Source: Haliotis asinina
Taxonomy: Eukaryota; Mollusca; Gastropoda; Lepetellida; Haliotidae
Direction of reading: 5' to 3'
DNA: 64,000 bases
NCBI RefSeq assembly: GCF_037392515.1
Contig: NC_090288.1
Coordinates: forward strand, 7,433,501-7,497,500
Below are positions 33,615 through 45,782 of the stretch, one piece after another. A program made the position numbers and the translations under genes. A model generated the notes under the pieces. It was not told where the DNA came from and did not search any database. It saw only the letters and a list, made by a program, of their open reading frames with translations. Position 1 is the first letter of the stretch. Every line of letters starts with the position of its first letter.

Positions 33615-34726
33615 TACTGAGTCAAACAGGAAACTTCACAAAATGTAATTTTTAAACGTAATGAATATTCTTTCTCTGAAGATACATCTATGTATCCGAA
33701 ATGGGATCCCTATCTTTCAACTTCACTCAAACCCATCCCATTCGTCGTGGAAATGACGTTAGTGTCAACTCAAGTTTGCACAGGCAGTCGCTCACGTGAT
33801 CTTCGCATCGAAGTTTTCTTCACTTGCATGTGTTTGCATTGGCCTCAAGAATTGAGGCCACTTTTAAACCACAGTTCTAACAGTACTTTAAATGCCACGA
33901 TTGACAAATATGCAACGTGAACGTGCCGTTGGCATATTGCCAGCGGGAAGATCAGTTATTGACGTCGCAAGAGCAATGGGATGCAGCCGTCGTACTGTGT
34001 AGGACTTGCGTCGTCGTCTACAACAAACTGGCACCACTTCTGATCGCCCAAGGTCGGGTCGTCCACGTCTGACGTCCACGCAGATGACCGTCAAATCGCC
34101 CTACGTCACCCATGTGACAGATTTCTGCCGGCTACACGAACCAGGGCTGAGATGTTTAGAGGTCGACTATCCCCACAGACCATTCGAACTCGGCTGCGGG
34201 CTGCCAATCTCCATTCCCGACGTCCATATCGTAGGCCAATATTGACGCCGTTTCATCAACATCAACGTCTGCTGTGGGCCCAACGTCACCTCCGTTGGAC
34301 CCAGAGAGACTGGAATCGAGTCGCCTTTAGCGATGAATCCAGGTTTACATTCAAATTCGCGGACGACAGGCATGGAGTCTGTAGACGACGTCCTGAACGG
34401 TTTGCCCATTGTTGTGCACAGGAAATCGACAGATTCGGGGGCGGAAGTTGCATGGTGTAGGAGACCCTGCTGCTTACCGCAACCAGGTGCTTAACCCTCA
34501 ACTCTTTCCATTCATGGCGGCTCATGGCCCATTTTATATTCATGTTACTTGACATTCTGTATACCCATGTTTTGTAGCCTAATGGAACCGATTTGGCACT
34601 GTCAGTGTATCGCGTACATCACACAGATCTCAGCAATGAAATAATAACAATTTAACCATCTTACCATCTCTTTTTCTTTTATAGTTCCTTGAAGAAAGAA
34701 TGTGAAGTTTCTTGTTTGACTCAGTA
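33615..34726 (+). mobile_element. Tc1-type DNA transposon, ~1.1 kb, with terminal inverted repeats
   Basis: The left end TACTGAGTCAAACAGGAAAC and the inverted right end TACTGAGTCAAACAAGAAAC match in 25 of 26 bp. Both are flanked by TA (33613-33614, 34727-34728), the Tc1/mariner target. The transposase remnant inside is broken, and the element is shorter than a usual intact Tc1 of about 1.3-1.7 kb. Confidence 0.85.
33892..34520 (+). pseudogene. Tc1 transposase remnant
   Basis: From ATG 33892 the frame reads MPRLTNMQRERAVGIL, then SVIDVARAMGCSRRTV, a Tc1 helix-turn-helix start. An in-frame TAG follows and then DLRRRLQQTGTTSDRPRSG, the linker (GRPR) of the family. Later, in another frame, VAFSDESRFTF holds the second catalytic Asp region. 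The C-terminal DE region is not recognisable, so the transposase has at least one stop, frame changes and a 3' loss. It is not functional. Confidence 0.85.
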
Positions 34727-34954
34727 TACATAAAAATCCTTCCTCAGCAACTTTTCGCCCACTCACGGGAGTGCTCCCATTGTCGGGACATGGTACAGCA
34801 TTATGGATCTTAGGATCAACATATCGATTCAGGTTGCCGTGCAACAGTACCTATATCTGACGTGGAACATATCGATTTAACCACAGGTACTTCTTCCACG
34901 AAGAGCAGTGTCGTCACTGGAAAACACTGGAAGTATCGTAACTCTTCAATGACT

Positions 34955-35055
34955 GTCAGACCCTGATAGGTTAAGGAAGATTCAGTGGTTTAGGTCTCTG
35001 CTAGACTAACCTGATAGGGTAAGGAGGATCCAGTGGTTTAGGTCTCTGCTGGACT
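34955..35055. repeat. Two-copy tandem repeat, ~47 bp
   Basis: CCAGTGGTTTAGGTCTCTGC and flanking CTGATAGG-TAAGGA occur twice, with four or so differences. Confidence 0.8.
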
Positions 35056-35082
35056 AACCATTAGTCTCTCAAACGAGCAAAC

Positions 35083-35260
35083 TTTATTGAAAAATGTTCA
35101 TAGTTATAAAATAATAATTTATGAAATGGAACCCTGAGACTGTCTTCATTTCCAGAATGAAAGCTAAGGGAATCTAGACTTGCCACATTTTCTAGACTTG
35201 CATGGGCTCTCTTGGATATATTTACTTCAGGGTCTGTACTACAGACTAGGCCTCTGCAAT
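35083..35260. repeat. Dispersed ~170-bp repeat, copy 1
   Basis: Matches 42838-43000 over its length: GAAAAATGTTCATAGTTA, CCCTGAGACT, AATCTAGACTTGCCACATTT, CTTGGATATATTT. The family is unknown to me and has no coding capacity. Confidence 0.7.
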
Positions 35261-35763
35261 CAGAGCACCGGCTCGCATGCCTTGGTTGTGCCAAGATGCT
35301 CCTGTGTCAGCGTCCTCCTTGGATTGCCAGCGCCATGCCCGAGTTTATACGCTGTATCTGATGTATTAGGTAGATTATTATACTTTGTACAGCTTGGGTA
35401 AGCAAGATTTAGTTGAAACATATTCAGGCCTTTTCAAAAACTGAAGCTCAGTGACTCAGTCACTCCCATTACTAGACATCAACATAGTCACGAATAAAAT
35501 TACCATTATGGATAAAGTAATTATTAACTATCCAATATTTAATAAAAATGTACGTTCAGTTCAATTACTGCATGTATTCATTCGTTCGTGCGACAATTAT
35601 TTTGTTAAGAAATACAAGCAGAGCTTCCAGACAGACATACATATATATGATATTAACAGATACAGGCAGATTGGCCACACCGATATATAGAAGATTAAAA
35701 TAGCTAGTAGGTTTGTGAAGACGACACACAGAGCTACAAACTGCTGAGACGACGCTATAGGAT

Positions 35764-35992
35764 TAGTGAGTAAGTTTAGTTTTACGCCGCACTCAGCATT
35801 ATTCCAGGTGTATTGCGGCTGCCTGTAAATAATTGAGTCTGGTCCAGACAACTCAGTGGTCAGCAGCTATCTACGCAATTGGGAACCGATGACGTGTTAA
35901 CCAAGTCAGCGAGCCTGACCACCAGATCCCATCTCTTACAAGCGTGGGTTACTGACGACCGATTCTAACACTGATCGTCACGGGTCCGAGGA
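35764..35992 (-). repeat. SINE-like repeat family B
   Basis: Reverse copy: AGTTTTACGCCGCACTCAGC, GAGTCTGGTCCAGACAACTC, AACCAAGTCAGCGAGCCTGA, ending GATCGTCACGGGTC. Confidence 0.8.
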
Positions 35993-36111
35993 TTAACAGA
36001 TGCGGATGGTGGTTCCAGGATGACATGGTTGAAACGTTGAAATGAATCACCGATTTAATGTTTGTTTGTTTTGATCACCTAGGAACAAGACGTTCGCCAA
36101 CATGTCATTGA

Positions 36112-36450
36112 ACTTTAAGATAACATAAGGACAATGTAACATTGATAGTGTAAATAACATAAGAACAATGTAACATTGATAGTGTAAATAGCATAAGGAC
36201 AATGTAACATTGATGGTGTAAATAACATAAGGACAATGTAACATTGATAGTGTAAATAACAGAGGAATGTTTACAATATTATTGTAAGTGTTTAATGTTT
36301 ACAATATTATTGTAAGTGTAAATAACAAAGGAACAATGTGATATTGGTAGTGTAATACAGCAGATCAATGTGACATTAATATATATTGTTAGTTTGAACA
36401 GTGGAAGAACAATGTAACATTGTTGGTGTAAATAGGCTAGATGATGACAA
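36112..36450. repeat. ~34-bp minisatellite, about 8 units, decaying at the right
   Basis: The unit GTGTAAATAACATAAGGACA followed by ATGTAACATTGATA is repeated from about 36112. Units right of 36260 are diverged and partly rearranged (ACAATATTATTGTAA inserts). Confidence 0.8.
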
Positions 36451-36459
36451 GGAAGGAAG

Positions 36460-37460
36460 GAACTCATCAATAGAGTTCTTTATGTTCTATTTACTCCTTA
36501 CGTTTTGTTCTGTTTACTCGTCAAACTGCCACATGTCCTGCATTCTTCCTCCTTTTCTCCCCAACACCCACCCCCGTGGGATGACGGTCTGTGTTAACTG
36601 ATAAATTGGCTTCCGTGACAAGAAACATAATAGCACTTAATGTCCTTCGTAATGTTATCATTGTTTACTATGTACATTACCAGGCACACACCACAACGTG
36701 GTGGTCGCATTGCTATTTACACGTATTGCACACGTTCCTTTAACTAAGCAGTACGCCTTATATAGGCATAAATCCTTGTCATATGATACAACTGGTTACG
36801 TGCCGGGGAGCGATATGACGGGGTATGTGTAGTACATTGCAATGATTTGAGTATATCACGTGCAATCCGTGCAAAACACCGGTAATCAATCAGCATTCTG
36901 TTTGACAGATAACCCAGATATTAAAGAGCCTTCGAAGAAATACATACATGTACATAACGTGCCCATCGTTTTGGTTTCTCGATCTATAATTGTCCAAGGC
37001 TTGAATCTTTTACACATGCTGGGTTTTTTTTTTGTTTTCACCGTGCAGTTCTCAACCTTATTACACAAAATCGACGCCAGGAATGTAAAACAATCCAGTT
37101 ATTGCCTTCGCCACGTGAATTACGTGTCTACTGCAAAATATTGCCGTTTTACTCAGTGCTTTCCTCATTACGGCTATGTAAACGTGACGTTCTCTGTCGC
37201 AGTCCAACAACAACTGAGACACACCCATAAAAGACAACTTGTTTCATTGTGTGGGGATATACCAGCAGTTATTGACTGTAGAATACCCATATTTATTCAG
37301 TGAGACACATACAAATAAATCTTCCTCTTTTACAGATTATTTATCCCACAGGGAATAGAAGGCAGGCATTACATGTCAGATAAGTGTTTGTGCACCATGC
37401 TTGTCTTTTAATGGTGTCACGTGGTCTTCTGTACACAGCAAAGGGAACAGATCATGTGAT
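36460..37460. other. Intergenic, no supported gene
   Basis: A 147-codon ORF at 36860-37303 (+) has no family resemblance and an even, non-protein-like composition. I see nothing else. Confidence 0.35.
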
Positions 37461-37464
37461 GTAA

Positions 37465-37640
37465 AGTGAGTGAGTGAATTTAGTTTTAAGCGGCACTCAG
37501 CAATATTCCAGCTATATGGCCTCGGTCTGTAAATAGTCGAGTCTGTACAACATGAGAATCGATCTGCGCAATTTGGAACCGATAACATGTGCCAATCAAG
37601 TCAGCGAGCCTGACCACCCGACCCCGTTAGTCGCCTTTTA
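37465..37640 (-). repeat. SINE-like repeat family B, partial
   Basis: Reverse copy: GAGTGAGTGAATTTAGTTTT, GCGGCACTCAGCAATATTCC, CAAGTCAGCGAGCCTGACCA, then breaks off in GTTAGTCGCCTTTTA. Confidence 0.8.
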
Positions 37641-37644
37641 CTGT

Positions 37645-38510
37645 GATGTTCGAGGCTGTGTAGATGAATTTGTAATTGAATGTGATTGTATGTATATTGT
37701 ACATCAATTGGTACATTTCTTTTATATGTTTCTGAATATTTTATTAAGCCACAATATGTTTCTTAATATTTTAATTTACTTCTTGGCTTTTGTCCCATCT
37801 TGTAACTTATGTTTCTATGATTAAGTATTATAGCTAATGTACTACCTTTGGTGGTGTTTCGGAGTTAAATTAAGAACTTGTTTGTCAGTTTGGACACTGA
37901 GAGTTTCGTAATTTGTTCCGCGTTAAGGCACGTGTATCACATGTGGAGTCACCGATGACAAGTGACACTCTTCTCATTATGCCATTGATCACTTAAAGTG
38001 TGGGGCGTGCATTCATTCATGAACGCTGCTGCTTCAGGCAGTGTTCAGTAACACTGCTAGTTCAACGACTGTTCAATAAAACTGCTGGTTCCCGTTAATG
38101 GCCTACGTAACACCCGACACCACGTGGTTTACGCCAGTGGTCAATATACGTTCTAATAGTAGAAATTACTCAGTGCCATATATAGGTCTGACAGGTTCAG
38201 GCTGGTAGATGGGTTTCCCCGTCACACGCAAGGCAAACTTGTGTCTCTACTGTACTAATGGTGACATTACGTTTACTTTTGGTATTTGCATTCCTCTATG
38301 GTAACCGCCCTAGTTGTAACCATAAGACTGATGACACGGCTAATCCATGAGTCGTATAAGACTACAGCTTTATATAAGCCACTGAAACAGAAATAGCGAT
38401 GCAGTCTTGAAGCGACAAACATGACTTCACTGCACGTGTTTGTTTGGCAGAGACTGATAGCAACGACACAGATGAAACATAGCAAAAGTGTCGTTTTAAT
38501 GCAGCGTAAC
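37645..38510. other. Intergenic, nothing recognised
   Basis: AT-rich sequence without a gene-like frame. A local near-duplicate (ATATGTTTCTTAATATTTTA type) lies at about 37725-37780. Confidence 0.3.
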
Positions 38511-38514
38511 TTTT

Positions 38515-38775
38515 TGTGAGTGACTTTTGTTTTTCGCCGCACTCAGCAATATTACAGCTATATGACGTCGGTCTGTAAATAATCGAGACAATCCATTGGC
38601 CAACAACATGACCATCGATCTGCGCAAATGGGAACCGATGACATGTGTTAACCAAGTCAGCGAGCCTGTCCACCCAATCCCGTTAGTCGCCTTTTACGAC
38701 AAGCACAGATGCCTTTAATGGCAAGCATGGGTTGCTGAAAGCCTATTCTACCCCGGGACCGTCACGGGTCTTAAC
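38515..38775 (-). repeat. SINE-like repeat family B, nearly complete
   Basis: Reverse copy from TTTTCGCCGCACTCAGCAAT to CCCCGGGACCGTCACGGGTC, with all internal blocks. Confidence 0.85.
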
Positions 38776-39209
38776 TTTTAGTGCATCAGCATCACCGATC
38801 ATAGTTAAAACTGCCAGCAGCCCATCCTGGAATGACAAGGGAACATAACTCGCGCAGAGATTTGCGATGTGTAAGATCATCGGAACACTCGTGCTACAGG
38901 TAACAGACCACCCTATCTTTACGGTTTCGAATTGCCATTTAAAATAGCATTTGGATAACGGGATCGAAAATCCTGGTTACATCATACTGCTACGTAAATG
39001 CAGATAAAGCGACATGTCGCATAGAGATTAACAATTTTTTTATGAGATTAACCAATCCGATACCGTCAGCTCATATCGCCATCTGATGTGAATTAGGTCA
39101 ACAGTCAGGAAGTATATTTAAGATCCATTCATCGGTTATATATGGTTCCTCGTCAAACATCTGTTTCACCGAAGGAAATAATATCTTACACATTAGCTAC
39201 TTGATCAGG

Positions 39210-39400
39210 AAGGATCCGGGTTAGAACTGGTCTTCAATAACCCATGATTATCGGGTGTCAGGCTCACATGTCATCATAGAACGATAATCATGCTGTTGAT
39301 CACTGGATTGTCTTTTTCCAGATTCAAGTATCTACAGACGCCAGCGACACACTAGGAGCTGGAATGTTGCTGAGTGAAGCGTTAAGTGATAAACAAACAG
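39210..39400 (+). repeat. SINE-like repeat family B, diverged
   Basis: Forward copy: GGATCCGGGTTAGAACTGGT, GTTGATCACTGGATTGTC, tail GGAATGTTGCTGAGTGAAGC. Confidence 0.7.
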
Positions 39401-39439
39401 ACAAAAAGTTTCAAAATGACATCAAATGATAAGATAATA

Positions 39440-39850
39440 TTATTGATAATAATAAGAATACGTACTTCTATAGTGCTAAATTCCATACACCGAGTGCATG
39501 CTCGAAGGGCATACAAACAGACTGTTCACTATCATCCCGGATGATCGAAGCTGCCTGTGAGGTGCTAGAAGGTTATAGTCACATGACGTGTCCCCACCGG
39601 GTACCCATTTTCTGCTGGATGAACGAGGCAGATTTGAACAAATTCACTTGCCTTAAGTGAGACCACATGTATCACACGTACTTCGTTGTGGGGCAGGACT
39701 GCCGTCCAAGAAGATCTCAGGAATCATGTTGCCAAACACGGTCACCCATCCAAGGACTCTCCAACCTCAACGTTGCTAAGTGATTGTGACCTGAGCTCTT
39801 TTCAGAGGACCGCGCACCTCCACTCTACGAATGTTATTGTAAATGTAAAA
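39440..39850. repeat. Probable dispersed repeat block
   Basis: CCACCGGGTACCCATTTTCT and the sequence around it has the look of a repeat common in mollusc genomes; recognition is weak. No coding frame. Confidence 0.3.
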
Positions 39851-40313
39851 CATATCCCAGCATACTAATACAGTAAAGTATGTTAATAGCGAACACGTAC
39901 ATAACGAACGGTATGCCCTTGTCCCTATTTTAAATTTTAGAAACTAAACTGAAGTAATTAAATTATAATTTGTGATCGAAATGAGTTTGTTTTAACCACA
40001 GTGTACTTCGTGTGTGTATGTTCTACGTAGTATGATTGTATTCTCAATGCATGGTGTTTATGATTTGTAAAAGCTGAGCTGATAATCTCTATATCCAGAC
40101 TTAACCAAAGGATGATCCCCTGCAAGAGCTTAAAAGCTATAACGAACCCATTCCCCGTCAAGTTCAAAATCAGAGAATATGTAAGACTCAGTGTGACTTA
40201 CTCTATGTATAGCAAGTCGTTCAAGGTTTCTTCCTTATGACGTAATCCTCCTCGATGAAGATGTGTCAAACTGTAAATACATGCACGACATGCTTATATG
40301 TCTAGCAGTTTAT

Positions 40314-40410
40314 CAATAGGCGTAGGCTACTGGTTAAAGCGTTCGCTTTTCATGCTGAAGACCTGGGTTCGATTCCCCATTTACATGCAACACATACATT
40401 GACCATTGCT
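40314..40410 (+). repeat. tRNA-derived SINE (family A), head only
   Basis: GGCTACTGGTTAAAGCGTTC and GGTTCGATTCCCCATTTACA, no tail. Confidence 0.7.
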
Positions 40411-40504
40411 TTCATAGCCATTAGTTTTGAAGTAGAGATAGAATACCTGCATTGTGGTATTTGGATTAACTCCAAAACTTTAATTGTCTCTAAACGTCCA
40501 TGCA

Positions 40505-40625
40505 AATCGGATCTGCGTGGGGAGAGCCGGGTAGCCTAGTGGTTAAAGCGTTCGCTCGTCACACTGAAGACCTGAGTTCGATTACCAACATGGGTGCAAT
40601 CTGTGAAGCCCATTTCTGGTGAAAA
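40505..40625 (+). repeat. tRNA-derived SINE (family A), 3'-truncated
   Basis: GGGTAGCCTAGTGGTTAAAG, GTTCGATTACCAACATGGGT, CTGTGAAGCCCATTTCTGGT, then stops short of the tail. Confidence 0.8.
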
Positions 40626-40788
40626 ATAATGAAAACGCATTTGATAAATCAATGAATGGCGATTTATCTAAAGAAGGATTTCTTATCAAAATGTTTATCT
40701 ACCGGAGTAAACATTCGTAAGAAGAAACGCAAATGACAAAATATTCAGACGATGAGCACCGGTTTCTAGTTGTTCTGTTACACGACCA

Positions 40789-40898
40789 GGGCCCACCTGC
40801 ACAAAGCAATCTTAGCGCTACAATGATTGTAACTCCCATTCTCCAACATAAGATTAAGATTGTCGTAGCGCTAAGATCGCTTTGTGTAAGTAGGCCCC
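40789..40898. mobile_element. 110-bp foldback element, single copy of the satellite progenitor
   Basis: The ends GGGCCCACCTGCACAAAGC and, inverted, GGGGCCTACTTACACAAAGC are followed on both sides by the palindrome TAGCGCTA (40813-40820 and 40866-40873), 53 bp apart. The core read on the - strand (CTTATGTTGGAGAATGGGAG) parallels the satellite unit (CTATGTTAAAGTACGGGAG). No coding capacity. Confidence 0.8.
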
Positions 40899-41284
40899 GT
40901 TTTCGAAGCTAACAACCATCATTTCTGATCCATGGTTTGAAACAAAATACACCAGTTCGTGGTATTTAATTGTAAAATCATTATTTTGATCGTCTCTGTG
41001 TTTCATGTTTCAGTGCTTTAATTAGCATCCAATTATTAGTTAAAAAGTCAGCATGTATATGAACCATTAAAGTCTACGTTGCCAACTGAGGCAGGCATAA
41101 ACACAGAAAATTGTCAATAAGTCTGTACCAGAGATTAGGACTTACGGTCTCTTTGTGAACCTGGTCCTATACTTTAACATAGACATGCCGAAAGCTAACA
41201 TACATTTGTGAAATAGGTCCTTTTTATCACAGACTTACACAAGTCATGAGACCAGGATGCAATGGTTATGTGTATCTTCTTCTT

Positions 41285-41385
41285 GCGTTGTATGTTGCCC
41301 AAGGAGTTGAGAATGACAATATAATGCACACCGATCTACCCACTGGATAACACAAATGTGGCGTTACAAGCGTGTACCGTGGTGA
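41285..41385 (+). repeat. Dispersed repeat, family of 41637 and 15820
   Basis: GTATGTTGCCCAAGGAGTTG, then GAATGACAATATAATGCACA; the same order recurs at 41637-41737. Confidence 0.5.
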
Positions 41386-41387
41386 GT

Positions 41388-41590
41388 GAGTTTACCTTTC
41401 CGCTACATTCAGCAATATTCCGGTCTGTAAATAACCGAGTCTTGACCAGTCAGTCCGGTGAACGAAAGAATGAGAATCGATCTACGATGACATCTGCCAT
41501 CCATGTCAGTGAGCCTGACCACCCGTTAGTCGTCTTTCACAACTGGTTACTGAAGATCAATTCTAAACCGGATCTTCACGGGTCTTACCC
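41388..41590 (-). repeat. SINE-like repeat family B, diverged
   Basis: Reverse copy: TTCCGCTACATTCAGCAATA, GAGTCTTGACCAGTCAGTCC, ending CCGGATCTTCACGGGTC. Confidence 0.75.
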
Positions 41591-41636
41591 AGCAGTGAAT
41601 AAGTATCCGGTAGGTTGAAATTGTTATGTCTGTTAA

Positions 41637-41737
41637 CATTTTGGGGTTGCATACTCCCAAGGGAGTAGAGAATGGCAATGGAATATACACTGATTGGGTA
41701 ATGAAAGTGTAGAGCTACAAGCATGTTTAAGGTGAGT
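41637..41737 (+). repeat. Dispersed repeat, second copy
   Basis: GCATACTCCCAAGGGAGTAG, GAATGGCAATGGAATATACA, ending AAGGTGAGTA like the copy at 41285. Confidence 0.5.
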
Positions 41738-41739
41738 AC

Positions 41740-42835
41740 ATTGAACTGATTGTGATTTGCTCCTTTATCAAACCGACTGTGTTGTGCTGCGTTATGTGTG
41801 GTGACTGATGCGTTTGGTGTGCGTGGGGTGTATGAGCATTCGTGTGTGTGCGCGTATGCGTGTGCGTTCATGTCCATATTTGCACATTTAATACCGCACC
41901 ATGCATGATGCATCTATATGACGACGGCATGATGACCACATCTCAAGTTATCGCGACCTCACGATCCAGTGATCAAAGATCACTTCGTCAGGGCGTAGTG
42001 ACACCCTATCAACCGACAATCAGCATGGTGTGGTTATCAGTTTATACCTCCAAAGGCCCACGTATGTCTTTCAATTGTGAAACATTGCTTAAAACTCAGT
42101 CGTGAAGTATGTCACTTTATGCATTAGCTGTCAGCCCAAAAAGAATATAACATGTATATATCAGTACGGAACATATGAATTACCTCAGCAAAATGGCAAG
42201 CTGATTCAACTAAATAAACAAATGGATATAGGCCATAGTTCGAAATGTCCACAGATCAATCGATAGCAAAACAGTGCTGCAATATGAAAGAAATATAAAG
42301 CATCGTTCCAGCAGCAGATACCGATATATTCATTCAAATCACTGATATGTTTGTCAACAACAGGGAAGCTTCAAGCGGAACGTTTTCCTATAAACCGGCC
42401 GCCATAGGTATTGACTCCGAATGGTAAGTACGCCGGCTTATGACCTTCACATTCCTAGCGCTTGAGCGCCGTTTGAGTGGATCCCTAACGATCGTTAGCC
42501 TCTATTTATTGAACTGGGTCGATCTCGTCCTATTGTCGTCCATGCATTGTATAGTGTACGGCATAGGTACGGTGTTAACGTAGCGTGTCTAATATAGATA
42601 GATACGGTATCAGTGGGGTTCCTTCAGACAGTCAGTACTTGACTTGCATTGAATGCATACCGATGTTCATCGGTTACGTCCATTACCCGTTGCCATGGTG
42701 ACGGGATACAATACCTACGAGTATACAGTACTGCACTACCCGTTTACGCACTGAGTCACCCGATACTGTTGATTGTTGTTTATAATTATCGTCACACTCT
42801 GCAGTGTAGAGTAACAACCAGTCCCTGAAATGAAC
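41740..42835. other. Intergenic, no gene seen
   Basis: A short GTGTGYG-rich patch at about 41815-41870; otherwise unremarkable, with short chance ORFs. Confidence 0.3.
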
Positions 42836-42837
42836 AT

Positions 42838-43003
42838 ATTTTAATGAAAAATGTTCATAGTTAGAAAAGTAATATAATAAGTAGGAGCCCTGAGACTTTC
42901 TTCATTTTCTGAAGTTAAGGAAATCTAGACTTGCCACATTTTCTAGACTTGAATGGGCTTTCTTGGATATATTTGCTTCAGGGGTCTGTTCGACAGACTG
43001 TCT
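42838..43003. repeat. Dispersed ~170-bp repeat, copy 2
   Basis: Same orientation and block order as 35083-35260, roughly 85-90% alike by eye. Confidence 0.7.
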
Positions 43004-43009
43004 GCAGCA

Positions 43010-45570
43010 TTTCAGCTGCATGACGACTCAGTCTAAATGATCGTGTCTTATGCGCCAAACCAGTCATATATATATCATGATCATCAACCCGTGCACCCAG
43101 TATGCAAACCTAGGTAGGTGGGGACTTGTGAGTATTCCAACCCGAAATCCTATAAAGTGAAAACCGCCATGAAACCGTTATTTTATTTATGATACAACTA
43201 TACAACTCGAAAATATCCCGTAGTATAATATTTGATAATGTCACCGATAAGCACATGTTGATAACCAACCAACCAAACCAGTGACTGGGTAAAACAAGCG
43301 TAGCGCTTCAAGTATGTACTAGCTGAGCACAACTGAACCGGGTAAATCTTGTGCTTCGTTAATCAAGATAATTCCACAGGAAGCAATTACTGTGCCGTCC
43401 GATTTAACGTCTTTTATCATACATTCTTTTTCAGTTTGAACGGTTTCCTCAGACCTTTTGATATTTTAAGATTCACCATTTATATGCGTCTGACAATGTG
43501 GTGCTAAGTATCTTACCGTTTTATTTTATTTTGCTATAAGTCAAGTACGAAACCAGCTAGCCTGGTACTAACGTGTGGCATGGATTGCAGCGTGAAAAAA
43601 ATGAAAAGAGGTGTGAATAAAAATAATATCTAAACTCAAAATATTAAAAATATTATCAGATGACATAAATGAAACAAGGAGATCTAAAAAAAGCCTATGA
43701 TTAATTATATTCATGCTTCTGTCTGATATTTGTACCTGAATGTATTTTCATGGCGCGGAGAAACGAATAATCAATTCAGGTGTGACTCTGGGATTCGACA
43801 CCCGCCCCGACTGAAGACTGTGAAGAAACAACAAAGAAAGAACACCCATTTCAATATGTTGTATTTAGAACGTTTCAACTTGTGTGAGCTTGCGTGTTTC
43901 CTCACCGCTTCAGCTATGAAAGACATATAGATATGACATATCCTATCATTTCAATACATTTATAAACAACCATTTATCCCAAATGATAAAGAATATTTCA
44001 GCGAGCAGTTACTGAAGTAGAATGGCACTGGTATCACAGTATGACAGAAATATTATGCCTTAAAATCATTACATATTACCTAAGTAATTTTCTTGTGTGA
44101 GGACAGATGTCTATTATGAGGACTTGTATATAATGCTGTACACAAGATACTGGTGAAATGACAAAATAAAATTTCAAAACATAACGATATATTTGATATA
44201 GATGTAAAGAAATCCACAAAATAATCACACGAAGTTTCCTCCAAAGCGTTTCAACTTTATCGCCAGGTATTTTTTGGATTTCATTACATATGCACAACTG
44301 TATACTGCTGATCTTCATCTCGTAATGTATAGTCTCATATCACATGTTTCCATTCTGTTTGGCAGTTACATTAGAATCGGAGTTATAAAAACATTCCCAG
44401 AGTTTGAGCCGTTTGTTCCTACAGGTCTACGTACGTATTCGAACTGGTGTTGGTGGTTGTAGAAAGGTGGTAATTGTGTGTGACGTGCATTACTTCGGGA
44501 TTTCCTCCCGCTTTTAGCAGACACATTGTCATGTAACTTGAATACTGTTCAAAAAGACATTCAACCCAACTCACTCACTTTCACTCATCCAAAAACCGAT
44601 ATATTGGGCACAGTAAAAAAAAAACAGTCACGTCACCGACTGGTTTCTGCAGAATAATAAATCTCGATAACAACCCTGAGCATCTGTATTTCAAATTAAT
44701 GACACATTTGCGGTTAATTATAGATTCTTTGGTAAATTTAAAATCAGAGGTAGATCCAATGACATGAAACTGAAATTCTCGAAAAACTTTCACTTTTCAC
44801 ATAGGACACAAATGTGCATTATAAAATTGATTTTCTACCAGGTGGGGTTGAATAACGATGCCTCATTTCTATATACAGATCTAAAATCTCATTCATCCCT
44901 TCATTCATTCATTCCCTGACGTCATCACTGTGTCTGTAGTATTCAAGTGGATAATGCCTCTTGGACTTCGGGTCACATATGTCATTGTTGTTTAGTGATT
45001 ATCTAAGTAGAAACATTTTAACAAAGCATTGTGATTTACAGTGATGCTATTAGCAGCTGCACACAAGCGATTGTCTTCAGCAGTATACGTATCTTTGGAA
45101 TATACTCGTACACAGTGTATAAAGGAACGACCTGCTGATATTCCGGGAGAGGGGTAGGATGACATTTTTACCAGATATTTTGTTGGCTGCGTATATGAAA
45201 AACTTTTTAATTTGATAAAACGCCTACCGTGTTTGTTTCCCCAGTCACCCTCGAAAACAAACTCCTAAACTCCAAAACAGCTCGAAATTGGAAAAAAAGA
45301 AATATGCACCAAAACCTACAATAAATAGTTATAAACAACGAATATTACAAATAAAGCAAAACAGACTGCAACATTATATTTGTACGGCTCACGATTTCTT
45401 CTTTTTCAACAATCTGAAACGTTAGCATCTGATCATGATATCTTTAGAAAACACAATCCAAACGATTTTCAACTCCCAGAATATGAAATGGTCGGCCTTC
45501 ATGCAGAACAGAAATATCACATTTCATTGCACTAAGCCTAACTGAAACGCTGTCGTGCCCAAACACCTCA
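43010..45570. other. Intergenic, no gene seen
   Basis: AT-rich, with ORFs up to 80 codons that show no family resemblance. No repeat recognised. Confidence 0.35.
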
Positions 45571-45576
45571 CCGTAG

Positions 45577-45782
45577 TTAGTTGGTTGAGCTGTATAATTT
45601 GTATACAGATAATTGTTGGTATATATATATATGTATATGCATGTATGTAACATATATATGTGGCATATGCATGTATACACACAAACACACACACATGTAT
45701 ACGCACACACATACATATTTATATATTTATATACCAGTAATTATCTGTATACAAATTATACAGCTCCACCTAGTGTAACTAA
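45577..45782. repeat. ~206-bp palindromic element with perfect 27-bp inverted arms
   Basis: The arm AGCTGTATAATTTGTATACA... at 45588-45614 is repeated exactly inverted at 45739-45765. Outer TTAGTT/AACTAA pairs extend the symmetry. The middle is (TA)n and (CA)n-rich. It could be a MITE or an AT-rich hairpin. Confidence 0.65.

Noticed and set aside
36112-36450. CRISPR-like spacing of repeats
   Set aside because: Units are contiguous and diverging with no unique spacers; it is a eukaryotic minisatellite.
36860-37303. 147-codon ORF
   Set aside because: No motif, no family resemblance and no splice context; expected by chance in a window this size.
40314-40625. True tRNA genes
   Set aside because: The A and B boxes belong to SINE heads; the same head recurs throughout the window and the stems do not fold as a tRNA.
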